Positions 1 to 11,176 of a DNA stretch of 60,000 nucleotides are shown here, piece after piece. Position numbers and translations under genes: made by a program. The stretch's first letter is position 1. Every line of letters begins with the position of its first letter. The stretch is taken from assembly GCF_030272615.1 (NCBI RefSeq), contig NC_081407.1, positions 98,069,897 through 98,129,896 of the forward strand, written 5' to 3'. The notes under the pieces were generated by a model. That model saw only the letters and a program-made list of their open reading frames with translations, had not been told where the DNA came from and searched no databases. Origin of the DNA: Cryptomeria japonica (taxonomy: Eukaryota; Streptophyta; Pinopsida; Cupressales; Cupressaceae).

Positions 1-803
1 TGGGTGCATCACAAATCAAAAGTATTAAGATTTTCAAACAGTTAAGTGTCCTCATTGGAGTACCTGAATTCATGGAAGGTGAGGTGAGACGTAGTTAATG
101 GCACTGCAAGGGAAATTTTCAAAGTGGTCAGAGGAAGTATGGAGGGAGAGCTTGGTGGATTGGGTGGCCGTGTAGAAAAATGCCACGCGGCGACCTCGTT
201 CGATGGTACAAAATGGCACAATTTCGACATCTTACACCAATGGAAAGGTTTTTGAGGTGTTCAATTGGCAAGGTTTCAAGTTGGGCACCCAACTCAATTG
301 TGCTAAATTGATACATCAAAACTATTGCCATAAACATCATTCAATAGACGAAATATGTAGCATGTAGTTGTTCACACCTTTGCTCAATCATCCCATTACA
401 TGTGAATTGTACCAACAACTTCCCTTTCCAACCCGAAACCATTGGACTCTGCAAACCATTCAAGCATTGAATATAAATGTAACATATTGTACCATTTGAG
501 ACATTCAAACATTGGAGCGCTTGACTATGCAAACCAATTATGCATTGAATGTACATGTAACCATTGAAAGCATTTGAGTCATTCAAACATTGAAACCATT
601 GAAACCTCGTAACCCTCAAACAATTGAAACTATTGACACATAACAAAGTATTCAAATTGACAGAAACAGTCAATCATCCCATTACTTGTATGTCACTAAT
701 CAATATGTCTAGCAATGTATCTATTACATCAATTTCCACACATTGTGTGTAAGTATCAATCAAAATTGAACACGAACTATTATCCAAAATGTCTTCTTAA
801 ACT
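1..803. other. AT-rich non-coding stretch with a degenerate 78-bp repeat
   Basis: No convincing coding signal on either strand. From about 451 to 606 a unit starting GCAAACC and containing CATTGAAT, ATGTAAC and CATTCAAACATTG occurs twice, at 451 and 529, with point changes. Scattered CATTGAAA words continue to about 640. This may be flank or 3' tail of the transposase remnant that follows, but no terminal inverted repeat could be identified. Confidence 0.5.
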
Positions 804-3342
804 TCAATTGAAAAAATAAGGCAAAAAAATTCTGGCCCTTGAGCCTGAGGGCTGTAGTGCTGCAACGGGTGTCATGTTCTCATCAACATAAATTGACTCA
901 CTGGTACTCAATTCAAGTGCCATTGGGCTGCAATATTCGGGGCTAACACCATATGGTGACACCCTTGCAAAATATTTCAAAGTACCAAGAAAAGTAGGCG
1001 ATGGGGAAGTAGGTGAATAATTCATGCCTATTGAAAAGTTGGGCAACATTGTGTTAATTAGATCTTGCATAACAGGGTGTCGGTCGAGCAAAGGCATGAA
1101 CGAATTGGACTCACTGTTCAACAACTTCTTTCTTGCCAACTCTTGGACCTTCTTTGAGATTGCCCTTTCCTTAGCCCCGTGTTCCTTCCTTGCATTCTCT
1201 TGCTACAATTTTTCAGCCTTTTCCTTCTTCTCTAATTCCTTCAGCCTTTCCTTTTCTTGCTGCAAGATCACCTTCTCCTTTCTCAATAGTGCATTAGTTT
1301 CTTTGGCCAACAAACTTGTTGCCTTGTTTGCTTTTATCTGCTCTCTCTTTCTTTGTTTCCCCTCTATTTCTCTACTCCTCGTCTCTACAAACTCGACACC
1401 CTCCAAAAACTCATCAAAAGTTATCAACTGCCCTACCCGCACCAAACGGATGCCAGTTGAAGCCTCCATACCACTTCTCTGGTTCACAATGTGAACGAGC
1501 AGCTTTATGAATCGTGAAAGTGTATTTTATTGTTGTGATTGAAGCATCTCACTTAAATGTGATGTATCAGGCTCTCCTATTCCACATTACAATCTTGTGT
1601 TGCTTCTTGTGTCAAACCTGCATCATTTTTGTTGTCAAAGTCACCACAATCTGCATAGTAATGCACCATTTCCAAAATGACACCTTCTGGTGGTGAAGGA
1701 AAGCTACATGTCCCTCGTTCGTCTTCGCCTTCCAACTCAACACCAAGATTCAATGCCCCTTCCACCACCCAAGATGGTGCAATTCGCTCGGATGAAAGGC
1801 CAAGACTTGCGTCCAAAGTGTCAACTGCAACTTCATCAATGTTGGTGGCTACCTATTCCATGTCCACTTGTGCAGTTGAATCCATTTGATGGCTAGCTGC
1901 AATATTTTCCGCAACCACTTATGGGGAGACATGGACTCCTGAAAGGCTGACCATGTTTTGCACTACAGATGCATCTTCCCCATCATTAATGTGGAATGTG
2001 GTGTTCGGTTACATGTCTTGGGTGAGGGCATCGAAATTGAGGGGTCATATCCCTATCCTTTCGAATCCTGCAACAATGTTTGAAAGAGTCAATGCCTTGG
2101 CCAAAGACTTGTTGCTCAATTCTGCTAGTTCAGCCTTCTTGATTTCTAGATTGGGGAACCTTGCTATCCATGCATCTCTTTCTGATTTGAAGTGTGTTTC
2201 GAATGGAGAGAATACACTCACATCAAGTGGTTGCAATTTGTGAGATGTTTGAGCTAGAAATGTTAGCAAGTCTATGCCCAGCATCCTTGCCTCTTGGATG
2301 GTTGACAATGCAACATGGCTGTCGTGGCCATCGAATATCAACAAGCACTTGTTCGTTGGTGATACACCCCAGGGACAGAGCACTTGAAGTGGTGCAACCA
2401 ACTCATGAATAGTTCCTTGGTCATCCACGCATGTTGTTGCACTGCCATGCAAGCACCAAGTTCACATTTAGCTATGTAATTTTGTATCTTCCTATTGCCT
2501 TTGAACAGGTAGAACCCTAGAATGCTTTGTCCGGAAGCATTAACGCACCAAAGAATTATGATCCACTCATGGCTCTTCGGATGTATATAAGACATGTTTT
2601 GACTTCCTTTCCTCGCAAGAACCCTCATTGCCCCATTTCTGTCAGCCATAACTCTTGTTTCATCACAGTTCCAAATGCAAGCAGGACCATATCGATTAGC
2701 AGCATATGCTTTTGACAATGTCTCATAAAAAGAAGAAACCATTTCTGGTCTAAGACAGTGCCCGGTCTTTGTCGAGGCCTTCGGTCGTCTGCAAGCTGAG
2801 TTCACGATGTCTGGCCTTGAATCCAGCCCACCATCAGTTGTCAGGCATGTCATCCTTGAAAGGGTTTGGTCTACCCTCACAAATCTGAGAGACAACTGCC
2901 TTCAAATTTATGATTTCAAGGCCATGACCACAACCAACCATCTCTTGGCACCACTGCACAATCTCCTCTTCTTCTTGATACGTGAGGATGGTTGGTGGAC
3001 CTTTCTTGGACGTGGTGGTCAGATCACCCAACCATATTGACAGTGTTGCAGTTGGGATGCCCCAATTCCTTGATGCACCCCATATGGACATGTCATTGTC
3101 CTCAACATCTTGGAGTGCACCTTCAACTTCTGTTGCATTGTTACTTTGCTTGTAGTTGAAGGTGGACTAGGTTGGTCCATCGCGGCCGGGAAAAGACGTT
3201 CATTTGGATCGTCTGTTGTTGGGGGTATAGGGTCTGCCTAGGTCTGAACAAGAGGTAGGGCTTCTGCTTCAACATTGAAAGTGACACTTTTTTTTGAATG
3301 CACCCTTGTGCATGTTGATCTCTTTGAACCACGACAAGGCAT
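804..3342 (-). pseudogene. Decayed pogo/Tigger-like DDE transposase
   Basis: Remnant of a cut-and-paste transposase of the pogo/Tigger type (DDE_1 superfamily). The likely start is the ATG at 3342, which opens MPCRGSKRS. A DNA-binding-like segment lies at 2834-3091 (GIPTATLSIWLGD, resembling the helix-turn-helix of this family). The catalytic core spans about 2045-2895: NCDETRV gives the first Asp, IFDGHDSH the second and QPLDVSVF the third, the D,D,D pattern of pogo-like enzymes. A Lys/Glu-rich coiled coil follows (1203-1487), then a C-terminal tail (804-1139) in the same frame after one TAG. At least two frameshifts, near 2840 and 2340-2450, and several stops break the frame. It cannot encode an active enzyme. 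The family call rests on the three catalytic motifs and their order. Terminal inverted repeats and the TA duplication were not found. Confidence 0.85.
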
Positions 3343-3934
3343 CTTATCTGCACAAAACAACATGAACATGAATGTTAGCCATGGAAACAACGTTTAATAA
3401 ATATAGGCCACCATGAGTGATATGAATAAGTTTATGTTATCCATTCAATCTTTTCTAAAGATTAATATCAGCTATACTCTTTTGAATCCGAATACTCTGA
3501 GATCGAACCAACTAACCATGTCATTTTGTAAATCTATGTGTGTTGATCAGTGCCAACAGTGATGCTTGATATGGAATGAATTTGCAATTACAAATTGAAT
3601 GACAACAAGGTACAACAAGTCAGCGAAGCTTGAACAGTGGGACTATGGTTCCCTTTTACGAAACTCAAAATTTCAGCAATTGTTTGATTCTTTTGTGTAT
3701 TGGACACTTGTTTTATTGTTTTTTCGTATTGGACACCTATTCTGGTATGGATTCATTATCGAAACCTTCTGGGTCTTCTAGATGTGGGAGTGTAGCTAGA
3801 CTGTGTTCTTTCCAAAGAATTACTTGACTGTATAGACGGGAAGGGGTGCTTGGTTTACAATTTGGTTGGATGTATATTTTGGTAAAAATCCATGATGGGA
3901 TTTGTTCATCCACTATTGTACGTAGCAGGTGTTG
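3343..3934. other. Non-coding stretch, nothing recognised
   Basis: AT-rich sequence upstream of the transposase remnant. Short open frames around 3600-3830 lack any recognisable motif and overlap in several frames. No repeat structure was seen. Confidence 0.5.
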
Positions 3935-4389
3935 CTAGGATAGGTTTTGAGAGCATTCTCGGACCCGAGGACCATAGTTTTCTAAGAAAAATCTATTGAT
4001 ATAGTTGGTTTGCCATGATTGGAGGCTCATTTTGAATAATTTTGAAAAGAAACAAGATCTTGTGGGGAAGACAAGATCATCACAAGGGTATGGATAGAGA
4101 AAGAATTGGTTAACATGATGACCATGCTTGGCTAACCACTCTTGTTGTGCTCGGATTCGGGGATATGAGATGTTAACAGGGCATTCTATGGGTGGAATAA
4201 CAAAGTGTGAGGTAGGGAAAGTTTCATGGAGATAGTTCAAGATTTCATAATCAACATCATCTGGAAATAGGGTTTCGACAAGACCTTCACTTGTTAGAAA
4301 CTTGTTAGAATCTTATGGACCTTGAGATAGTTTTGCCTCTCATATTGATATTTTTTTACAATTTGATAGCATTGATCTGTGTTTGACAT
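3935..4389 (-). pseudogene. Unrecognised decayed ORF with an 11-bp duplication
   Basis: I do not recognise this protein. A reading frame starts at an ATG at 4389 (MSNTDQCYQI) and runs about 30 codons to a frame break. Exactly there the 11-mer ACTTGTTAGAA (+ strand) occurs twice in a row, at 4289-4299 and 4300-4310. Downstream of the duplication the frame stays open to the stop at 3935 and has an ordinary globular composition (for example SYPRIRAQQEWLAKHG). One copy of the 11-mer fewer would make it a single frame of roughly 148 codons, so the duplication looks like the lesion that killed it. There is no signal peptide, membrane segment or repeat. It could be a captured host exon or part of an unidentified transposon. 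Confidence 0.45.
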
Positions 4390-4725
4390 TTCCACGCTTT
4401 GTTGTATCCGTGTACGTTGTCTGGAATATATCATTGTCAATCTATATCATGCTATATATTACAAACTTTGCATGTGACCTCAAAACATTACTTTAATCTG
4501 TATATACATACTTGCACATTATCATGTGTATATACATACATGTAGAGTAATTGGCATGCATTTCTACATGTTCTTTGAATTGAAAGATTAGATTGGTATG
4601 GAATTGCTAAACACTTGTACATTTCTATGAATGCAAATATAGAATTGGTATACAATTGCACAGTAAGTTGTATGCCATTATACAGATTGAGAGACATATA
4701 TATGTATGAATAGTGATGCATGCAG
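4390..4725. other. Non-coding, very AT-rich
   Basis: Rich in TATATA and ACATACAT words leading into the microsatellite. No coding or RNA signal seen. Confidence 0.5.
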
Positions 4726-4882
4726 TCACACACACACACACATATACTCATAGACACATATATACACAAATATGGATTTGACTTTATATATAATCACATA
4801 TGTGTGTGTATATGTATACTCATTTGTGTATATATAAATATATGTGTATATGTGTGTATGTGTGTGTGTGTGTGTGTGTGTT
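4726..4882. repeat. Compound CA / TATG / TG microsatellite
   Basis: A (CA)n run at about 4726-4745 is followed by interrupted TATA/TATG words and a (TG)n run at about 4851-4881. The CA and TG tracts face each other, so the block as a whole is an imperfect inverted repeat about 155 bp long. Open frames across it are low-complexity artefacts. Confidence 0.9.
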
Positions 4883-5017
4883 CGTAAAGGTATTAATACA
4901 TAATTGGAGCCCAATTAGATATGTGGACCCCATAGAAAGGTATTCATACATATACAACCCATATATATGTGGATCCCATCTGTTGATAGGAGGGAGCCAA
5001 CTTTGTTGTATGCATGG

Positions 5018-5235
5018 CGAAGGGTGAAAGCTGGCAGCCACCTCGTATACAATTGTGCATGTATTAATTGTATACGCATGGCAATTACGAAGGGTGAAAG
5101 TTGGCAGTCACTTCCTATAAAATTGTTCATATATTAATTGTATACGCATGGCAATTGGGAAAGGGTGAAAGGTGGCAGCCATCGCCTATACAATTGTGCA
5201 TGTATTAATTGTATATGCATGACAATTGCGAAGGG
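5018..5235. repeat. 70-bp minisatellite, three copies
   Basis: The unit begins CGAAGGGTGAAAG at 5018, again at 5088 and, slightly diverged, at about 5158. Each unit holds TGGCAGCCA followed by AATTGTGCATGTATTAATTG and GCATGGCAATT. A fourth copy is cut after its first few bases, near 5229. Within each unit AATTG near the start and CAATT near the end form a short inverted repeat. Confidence 0.9.
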
Positions 5236-5421
5236 ACACAAGTATTAATTAGTCAATAAATGAAACAAGATGGTGGGAGAGAGTAAATTTGGAGGCAATT
5301 ATTAAAAAAGCAGTGAAGTTGCTATTTAATGTGTTGGTGGGATATAGTTGCAGTTAGTTAAAAAAACATTCCTTGCATAAATCCAGAAGGTTTGTATACG
5401 TGTGTAGTCTTTACAAAAGAC

Positions 5422-6150
5422 ATGGAAGCCACCTTCACCCTTTACACAATGAGACAATAATTGGCCTTAAGGGGCAAAATCACTGATAAAAGGTTGAAGG
5501 CTATATTCAAGTTCGGTGATGATAGATTTCTTCGGTACTTGAAATTGTTTCTGGGTGACTGTTTCATGAATATAGATCACCGGTACCAGACGAATGCGGA
5601 CATTGTAGCCATGGTAGCATCTTGGGCTTGGTAGATTGGGAAAAGTTTAGAGAAAGTTAAATGGTTGTTGAAAGAAATTGTGGACGATGACTGGCTGCTC
5701 AATCTCGATGAACTTGTCTTAACGGTTAGTCTAGGGCTAGGGTTTGAAGTGCCTAAGCAAGAATCGGGTCGTGGGGTTCCTACAATTTTCCCCTTCATTC
5801 GATGGGAAGTGGGGGCGAACTGCAAGGTAATGTCTGTCGAAACCACACTCAGATGAACGATGCTGGAGATATGACTCATGGAGAGGAAGAAGGTAGATGA
5901 AGGAATGTCGGGTGGTGTAGGTGAGGCGAGATGTGAGGGAACGTCAGGAGGTGTAGGTGACGCATGAGGTGAGGGAGAATTGGGAGGTGTAGGTGAGGCG
6001 ACAGGAGAGGGAACATCAGGAGGTGTAGGTGATGCGGGAGTTGCAGAGGACACTGGTTATTGGTATGAAGTACCAGAGGTTCCTGCGGAGTCCAACGACG
6101 ATGAAGACTACATCCCCTCACCCAAGCAAAAGAAGCGAATGCGAGACTGA
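5422..6150 (+). pseudogene. Unrecognised decayed exon, 243 codons in one frame
   Basis: One frame runs from the ATG at 5422 to the TGA at 6148-6150 without a frameshift but with several in-frame stops (a TAA near codon 13, then TAG and TGA codons). All can be explained by single transitions. Coding character is clear between the stops: FKFGDDRFLRYLKLFLGDCF early, LKEIVDDDWLLNLDELVLTV in the middle, then four 12-residue repeats built on SGGVGEA, and an acidic-to-basic tail ending PSPKQKKRMRD that resembles a nuclear localisation signal. The product is unknown. The open frame on the opposite strand is only the complement of the Gly-rich repeats. It is probably the last exon of a nuclear protein or of a transposon-borne gene. 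Confidence 0.5.
5907..6035 (+). repeat. 36-bp minisatellite inside the decayed exon
   Basis: Units start at 5907, 5943, 5979 and 6015, each with GGTGTAGGTGA near the start and GAGGGAA near the end. The 36-bp period equals 12 codons, so the repeat keeps the reading frame and encodes the Gly-Val-Gly repeats of the surrounding frame. Confidence 0.85.
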
Positions 6151-6719
6151 ATGAATATGTGTGTGTGACACATTTTTGGTAAGCATTATATTGCTCAATG
6201 TTTTTAATTTAAAAGTAACAGAATACACAAATTTTAGTGGGAATGGTTGTTGGGAATGCCTATCAATACTTGGGAATGGTTTCTGGGAATGCTTGGGAAT
6301 GCTTTAAAATGTTTTGGATTAAACGTTACAGTTTATACAGTTCATAAAGGAGAAAATGTGAAATAATAGTGTGATGTAGAAAAATATGTATGGTAACAAG
6401 AACAATACCTGTGTGCTTTTGTTGAATTTGGTCGACTATTGTGCGTGTTTGCCACTCTGTGTTTTTTATTTATGTTTTTATCTTGCACTATTTTATACAT
6501 GGATTGCATTGTTTCCCCATATTTAATGTGTTGTTTCGAATTTGAAATTTGAATTTGCATTGTTTGTCCATTGAATCTACAAAAATAATTCATTTAAGCC
6601 TGATTTGATTGTTTTTGGCTGGAATTTGGTGGCCTTACACAGTTTTTGTCGTCGTTGCAAGTGGGAGTTGGCATGAGGAGACGAGACGGGCTATACACAG
6701 GTGACAGAGTGTTGGGTAT
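6151..6719. other. Non-coding stretch, nothing recognised
   Basis: AT-rich. Near 6240-6310 the phrase GGGAATG recurs about five times (TTGGGAATGCTT variants). No coding or RNA signal. Confidence 0.4.
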
Positions 6720-7226
6720 CGTGCTAGGGGAAAGAGGTGTCACAACGCCGACGTGGACCCAAACCGGCCAAAATGTGTTGTGTGAAGGGTCGCGGTTGGG
6801 TCCATGCGTGTCGTCTTGGCAATATGAATGTTTATGTTATCCTTCTTTTATTGGCGGCTAAGGCCGCATAACATAAACTTTGTCATGTTTAAAACTTTTA
6901 CAATGACATTTTATTTTTGTTAGAGGGGCCCACTCTTTGGCATGGTTGCACGTGAAAGTGCCCACGTTGACATGTGTTTATTTCGTAAATGCACGTTTTA
7001 ATATTTACAAATGTTATGCAATGTTTTATGTTTTTTTGGTAATGGATACATGTATGGCTCGAAAGATGTTATGTTTAATGTGAATATTTATTCAATTTTT
7101 TCCATTATGGTTTTGGTGTGCGGTTGCGCAAGTTTTGTCGGGTAGGACGGTCATGTGTGGGGCCCACGGTGCGCATGTTCTATATCACCTTCTGGACCCC
7201 ACGCACGTATTGGCGCCTCTCCCCTA
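6720..7226. other. Imperfect inverted repeat with internal hairpin, possible MITE
   Basis: GCTAGGGGAAAGAGG near 6722 pairs imperfectly with the reverse complement of CCTCTCCCCTAGC near 7215, and both are followed inward by GC-rich words (GACGTGGACCC / GGACCCCACGC). Inside, at 6830-6878, lies a nested hairpin: GTTTATGTTAT pairs with ATAACATAAAC, and GCGGC-TAAG-GCCGC sits within it. This local GC-rich island in AT-rich flanks could be a non-autonomous DNA transposon, but no clean terminal repeat or target duplication is visible. Confidence 0.3.
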
Positions 7227-7240
7227 GCTTTATTTTAGGA

Positions 7241-7959
7241 AACAAATGGTCAAAGTGTACAAGACCACAACTAAGTTTATAAGGCAAGCCATGATGTTGA
7301 GCGTGTGACTTTGAAGAAGAATATATCCTCACCAATATCTTGGTGGGTTGTATACAAGCTACAAAGGAAACTCGTTATACCCGAGTAAGTTTATTTAGGC
7401 AAGGTTTGTGTGTTGATGAAGATTAAAGTGAAGCCTTCTAAAAAGGGATAACAATAAGATAAAGAATAACCCAAGGAGAAAAAGTGCAAACCATAAAAAA
7501 TAGGAAGGTAAGAAGATCAAAGTTGTTGACTATGATGGAAAAGAATAAAAAAAAAAAAATCATATTGCAAGATTGATGGACGTGACAAATAAATTTTGGA
7601 GGCCACATCTTGAGATTCACCATAAAAATATAGGCTCGATGAGGACTTAAAGTGCATGACTACCATTCAAGATGAAGTGAAAATAAATGACTGTTTGGAT
7701 ATGATGTATAATTGGATTGTATTTGGACAAGGATAGTCATGAGTGAGCAAGAACAAAAAGTGATGTGCCAACTATTCATATTCAAACTCCAAGTGAAGAA
7801 ACCAAGGGTTAGAGAACTTTAATGTTGGTTCTCAATGTAATTTGATTGAGCTGGTATAGTTAACAAGCTTGATTTGAGAACATGTGATTATATTCAATCG
7901 TATCCTTTGAGTTGGGTTAAGAAGGCTTTAGAGATTCAAGTTTAGAAAAAAGTTGAAGT
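7241..7959 (+). other. Probable 5' part of the old gypsy element, no readable domain
   Basis: The stretch lies immediately upstream of a recognisable gypsy protease fragment in the same orientation, so it is probably decayed gag of that element. No zinc knuckle or other motif could be read. The opposite-strand frame at 7438-7623 is a hydrophobic AT artefact. Confidence 0.35.
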
Positions 7960-10940
7960 TTCAATTTTCTATAAATGCTCAACGTGTAGATGCAGTATAA
8001 GTGAACATGATTTCTCTTGATGTATTTGATATTGTTCTTAAAAGTTTGTATTTGTATGTTTGAGATGCTATATTCATGAGAAAGACAAACAAGTACCAAT
8101 GGATCAAGGATGTTATAAAACATATTACTAAGAGAAGCCAAAATAAGGGATGAATCACCATGGCGAGTTCTAATCAAGCACAAAAACTCATACAAGAAAC
8201 CAAACAATTTTGTCTTTTACTTTTGAAAGTCAAGAAAGAGGAGGGAGTTGAGCAATAGCAACATGACCAAGGGGTTATAAAAATTGGCATCATAATTTTA
8301 GGGCCATGTGGTTTGAGAAGGTAAGAGTAGATAATTGGAGGCTATAAAAAATTGGCCCATTCCAAGGAGTGCCATAAAAACAAGGAGTTTTATAGGTGCT
8401 ACACAATATTGTCGGTATTTGATCATTTGGTCAACCGGTAATGTAATGTGTGTTTGCTTGATGCTACCAGTATATGTCTATTGTGTATATAGATTATATT
8501 TATGTATGATGACTATTTTGTGTGTTGTCATTGATGGCAACTATGTTTCTTAAGTCATCTAAGTCCTACAGATCAACCAAATAGACTTAACCGGTAAAGC
8601 AGAGACAATTTTATCAAAATCGGTAAAATGATTGACAAAGTCTCACACCGACAACCGGTACATGAAATCTATGAAGGATGAAGGAATGCAATTTTGCAGC
8701 AACGTTGATAACTAGCAGTTGAAGATAACTTCATGACCGCACAAGCAAATTTCATCAGATGAATGAGACTCGATCAACAAGGCAGAGACCAAGAAACACA
8801 GTTAATCGATAGTGATGAAAATCACTCAGATCGGTAAAACGACATAGAATTGGATTTGTTATGTCAATAGTTGACATAACTAAAGCATACAATGCAAGAT
8901 TGTCTAGATGCATTGAACCTAGGGAATTGTAATAAGGTTCTAGCCGACCTTATGATAATTTAAATTATGTGATGAGGTATGAAAGGATATATATACATGA
9001 GATTGTTAGTGTGATAGGTGATGAGCAAATTTTGTATTTCTAATAGTGTGAAGATCAGAGGAGTTGAGAGATGAAGTCTTTGTGATGTTGTAATGTTCTG
9101 AAGCAGATCTTATCGGACATAGAAGGTGTTATACTGAGATCATTTGTACTTGTTGTCTTCCTAACATTTGCAACAAGAAAATCCTCTTACAAGGTCACTC
9201 CTAATAGGGTGCAGTCAGATCCTAATAGTTCCGATCATTAAATCCTCTAACCAGGTGACACATTAGCTTGTGTTTGCAAATCTCAATTACTTGGGTAGCT
9301 CCTAATAGGGTTGGTCCTCACAGGACTTTTTGTAATTCTCTTAACCAGACTTAGACACTTCTAATAGGGAGTGCCCCTAACCGTGTGTTGTAGACCTTAA
9401 CTGGTCATATCTCTATACTGCAGTTAGTGGATCTTGTGGGTACTAACTCCCACCGTGTTTTTTCCCATTTGGGTTTTCCATGTATAAACTCATGTCATGT
9501 GGTTTATGCTTTATGTGGTGATTGCATACTCGGTGTTATTTCTTACATGTCTATTGAGTTTTAAGTTGGTGAAACTGATATTCAGATTTGTATTCTTTTT
9601 ACTATCACTAATTCACCCCCCCCCAGTGCCTTATAAGTTCATCAAATATATGTGTAAGTTCATTCCAAACTCTCTTACATAGTTTCCTATATATTCAATA
9701 GCAACATTGGGTGTGCATTTTCATTGTAGTATACATTATAAAATTTAGGGCATAGTTGTACAGGTGGTCCAAAAGCCTTTATAGTATTTGCAAGCTCAAA
9801 AAATAAGTTGGAATAGACATGACATTGCAAATTAATGGGTCAAAATAGTTTCATTTGGTTATCTAGGCCAGCCATTGCAAATCCCATATCAACTCTTGCT
9901 ATGATCATGTAATTGGAGCCATTCACCAGAGAAGCCTATAAATAAGAGTATGAGAAAGACTAATAGTTTGGTGAGAAGTACACACAACTTCAAGAACAAA
10001 AGGTCACAAAAGGAGATGACTTCTACCTCAAGGAAGGATTACTTTATAGGCTTGGCAAGTTATACATGTCAAAGGTATAATGTCTTTTACTTATGAGGAA
10101 GACACATGCCTCCAAAGTAGAAAGCCATTTCTATGTTGGAAAAATAGTGACTTGTCTACAATGATATTTATATTGGTTTAGGATCCAAGTAGAAGTAGAA
10201 AAAATTATTTGAAAATGAAAGTTATGTTGCACTTGCAAATCCAAGATGCAAAAAAGTATACATACACCTCTTCTTGTATCAACTAGAATATAGGAAGGTG
10301 TTTCCATGGATTTTGTGGTTGGATTACTAGGTAATAAGCATGAAAAATATTTATTTGTTGTGGCGGCTAGCTCAACAAGATGTGCATCTTACCCCCAAGT
10401 AAGAAAACAATAATTAGAAATGGGAAAAAATATATTCTTTAACAAAGTTATGGGCTACCAAACTCAATTGTATTAGACAAATACTCATTTTGTGAGTACA
10501 TTTTGGTCTACTTAATTGGATAAGATGGATTTTGAACTTCAATAAGAGCGCACTCTTGCATGCCCAATTAAATGAATGAACAAAGGCAGTGGATAGGAAA
10601 TTGGTACATTTCATATACGGTTAAAACAATAGGATGCTAATGACTTGGATGGATCTTTGCCTCATGGCTAGCACTCATACAAAAATGCAATTCATTTCTC
10701 TATAGGAAAACCACCTTTTGAAGCATGCTTGGGTATCTAAACTCCTTTACTTGATATTGCACTTAATTAATGGGATGATCAAGAAGGATTGGGCTTAGAT
10801 GTGGCAAAATCAATAACATTCATTAAGAGGATTTGTAAGATCCAACTCAAGGTGAGGATACAACTAGAAAAGACCTAGTTGAAGTATAAGGAGAGGCATG
10901 TGGAGTAAGGTCTCAAGGTTTGGAGACAAGGTATGTTTGT
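7960..10940 (+). pseudogene. pol: Decayed Ty3/gypsy pol, interrupted by a solo LTR
   Basis: Remnant of the pol polyprotein of a Ty3/gypsy retrotransposon on the + strand. A protease-end fragment at about 7965-8160 reads NMISLDVFDIVLKSLYLY and then DAIF, close to the VISLD.CDIVLGSPYLYDR...AIF block of this group. After a deletion, 8335-8409 reads MEAIKNWPIP...FIGATQY, the RT connection region. The solo LTR at 8410-9644 interrupts it, and 9650 onwards resumes with CKFIPNSL, where the family has WRKFI.NFS. Farther on are an RNase H/integrase linker (GDDFYLKEGLLYRLG, about 10010-10065) and the start of the integrase core (VSMDFVVGL, about 10300). Stops and frameshifts are frequent. Nothing here can be functional. 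Confidence 0.8.
8410..9644 (+). mobile_element. Solo copia-type LTR, 1235 bp
   Basis: Begins TGTCGG and ends TTCATCA, and is flanked by the perfect 5-bp duplication AATAT (8405-8409 and 9645-9649). Removing it rejoins the gypsy RT frame at GATQY-CKFI, which independently proves the boundaries. Its 3' part has features common in plant copia LTRs: CCCATTTGGGTTTTCCA near 9467, and ATTCA followed by a run of C at 9611-9624. It shares the CCATTTG/TTTTCC block and C-run with the LTR at 52590-54105. No internal region remains, so it is a solo LTR left by recombination between two LTRs. Confidence 0.9.
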
Positions 10941-11176
10941 CCCTCGGCAAAAAAAAGCCAAGATAAGCCTTGAAAACTAAACCATTAAGATATGAACCAT
11001 TTATCATATCAAAGGTAGCTAGAGAGAACACATTCAAGTTGGATCTATATCATTACATAAAATTTACTCTTCTATAAATTGTGAACATCTCTAATTGTAT
11101 GTGTTGGCCTCTTACCAAATGGTGGTAAAAATATTGTTTTCTCATTATATGTTAAGAGTATTTTGTGAGTGTAATA
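10941..11176 (+). other. 3' untranslated part of the old gypsy element
   Basis: AT-rich continuation after the last pol-like words (GLKVWRQGMFVPR near 10910-10950). No further domain was seen. Confidence 0.4.

Noticed and set aside
1024-1494. 156-codon + strand ORF
   Set aside because: Antisense to the Lys/Glu-rich coiled coil of the transposase remnant; its Ser/Phe/Leu-rich content is the expected complement.
4488-5041. Several short ORFs around the microsatellite
   Set aside because: Read through CA/TG and TATA simple sequence and the minisatellite; no coding composition.
5577-6053. 158-codon Pro-rich minus-strand protein
   Set aside because: It is the complement of the 36-bp Gly-rich repeats of the + strand exon, which has the better coding character.
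7438-8207. Two hydrophobic minus-strand ORFs
   Set aside because: They lie opposite recognisable gypsy protease sequence or in AT-rich DNA where hydrophobic codons arise by composition.
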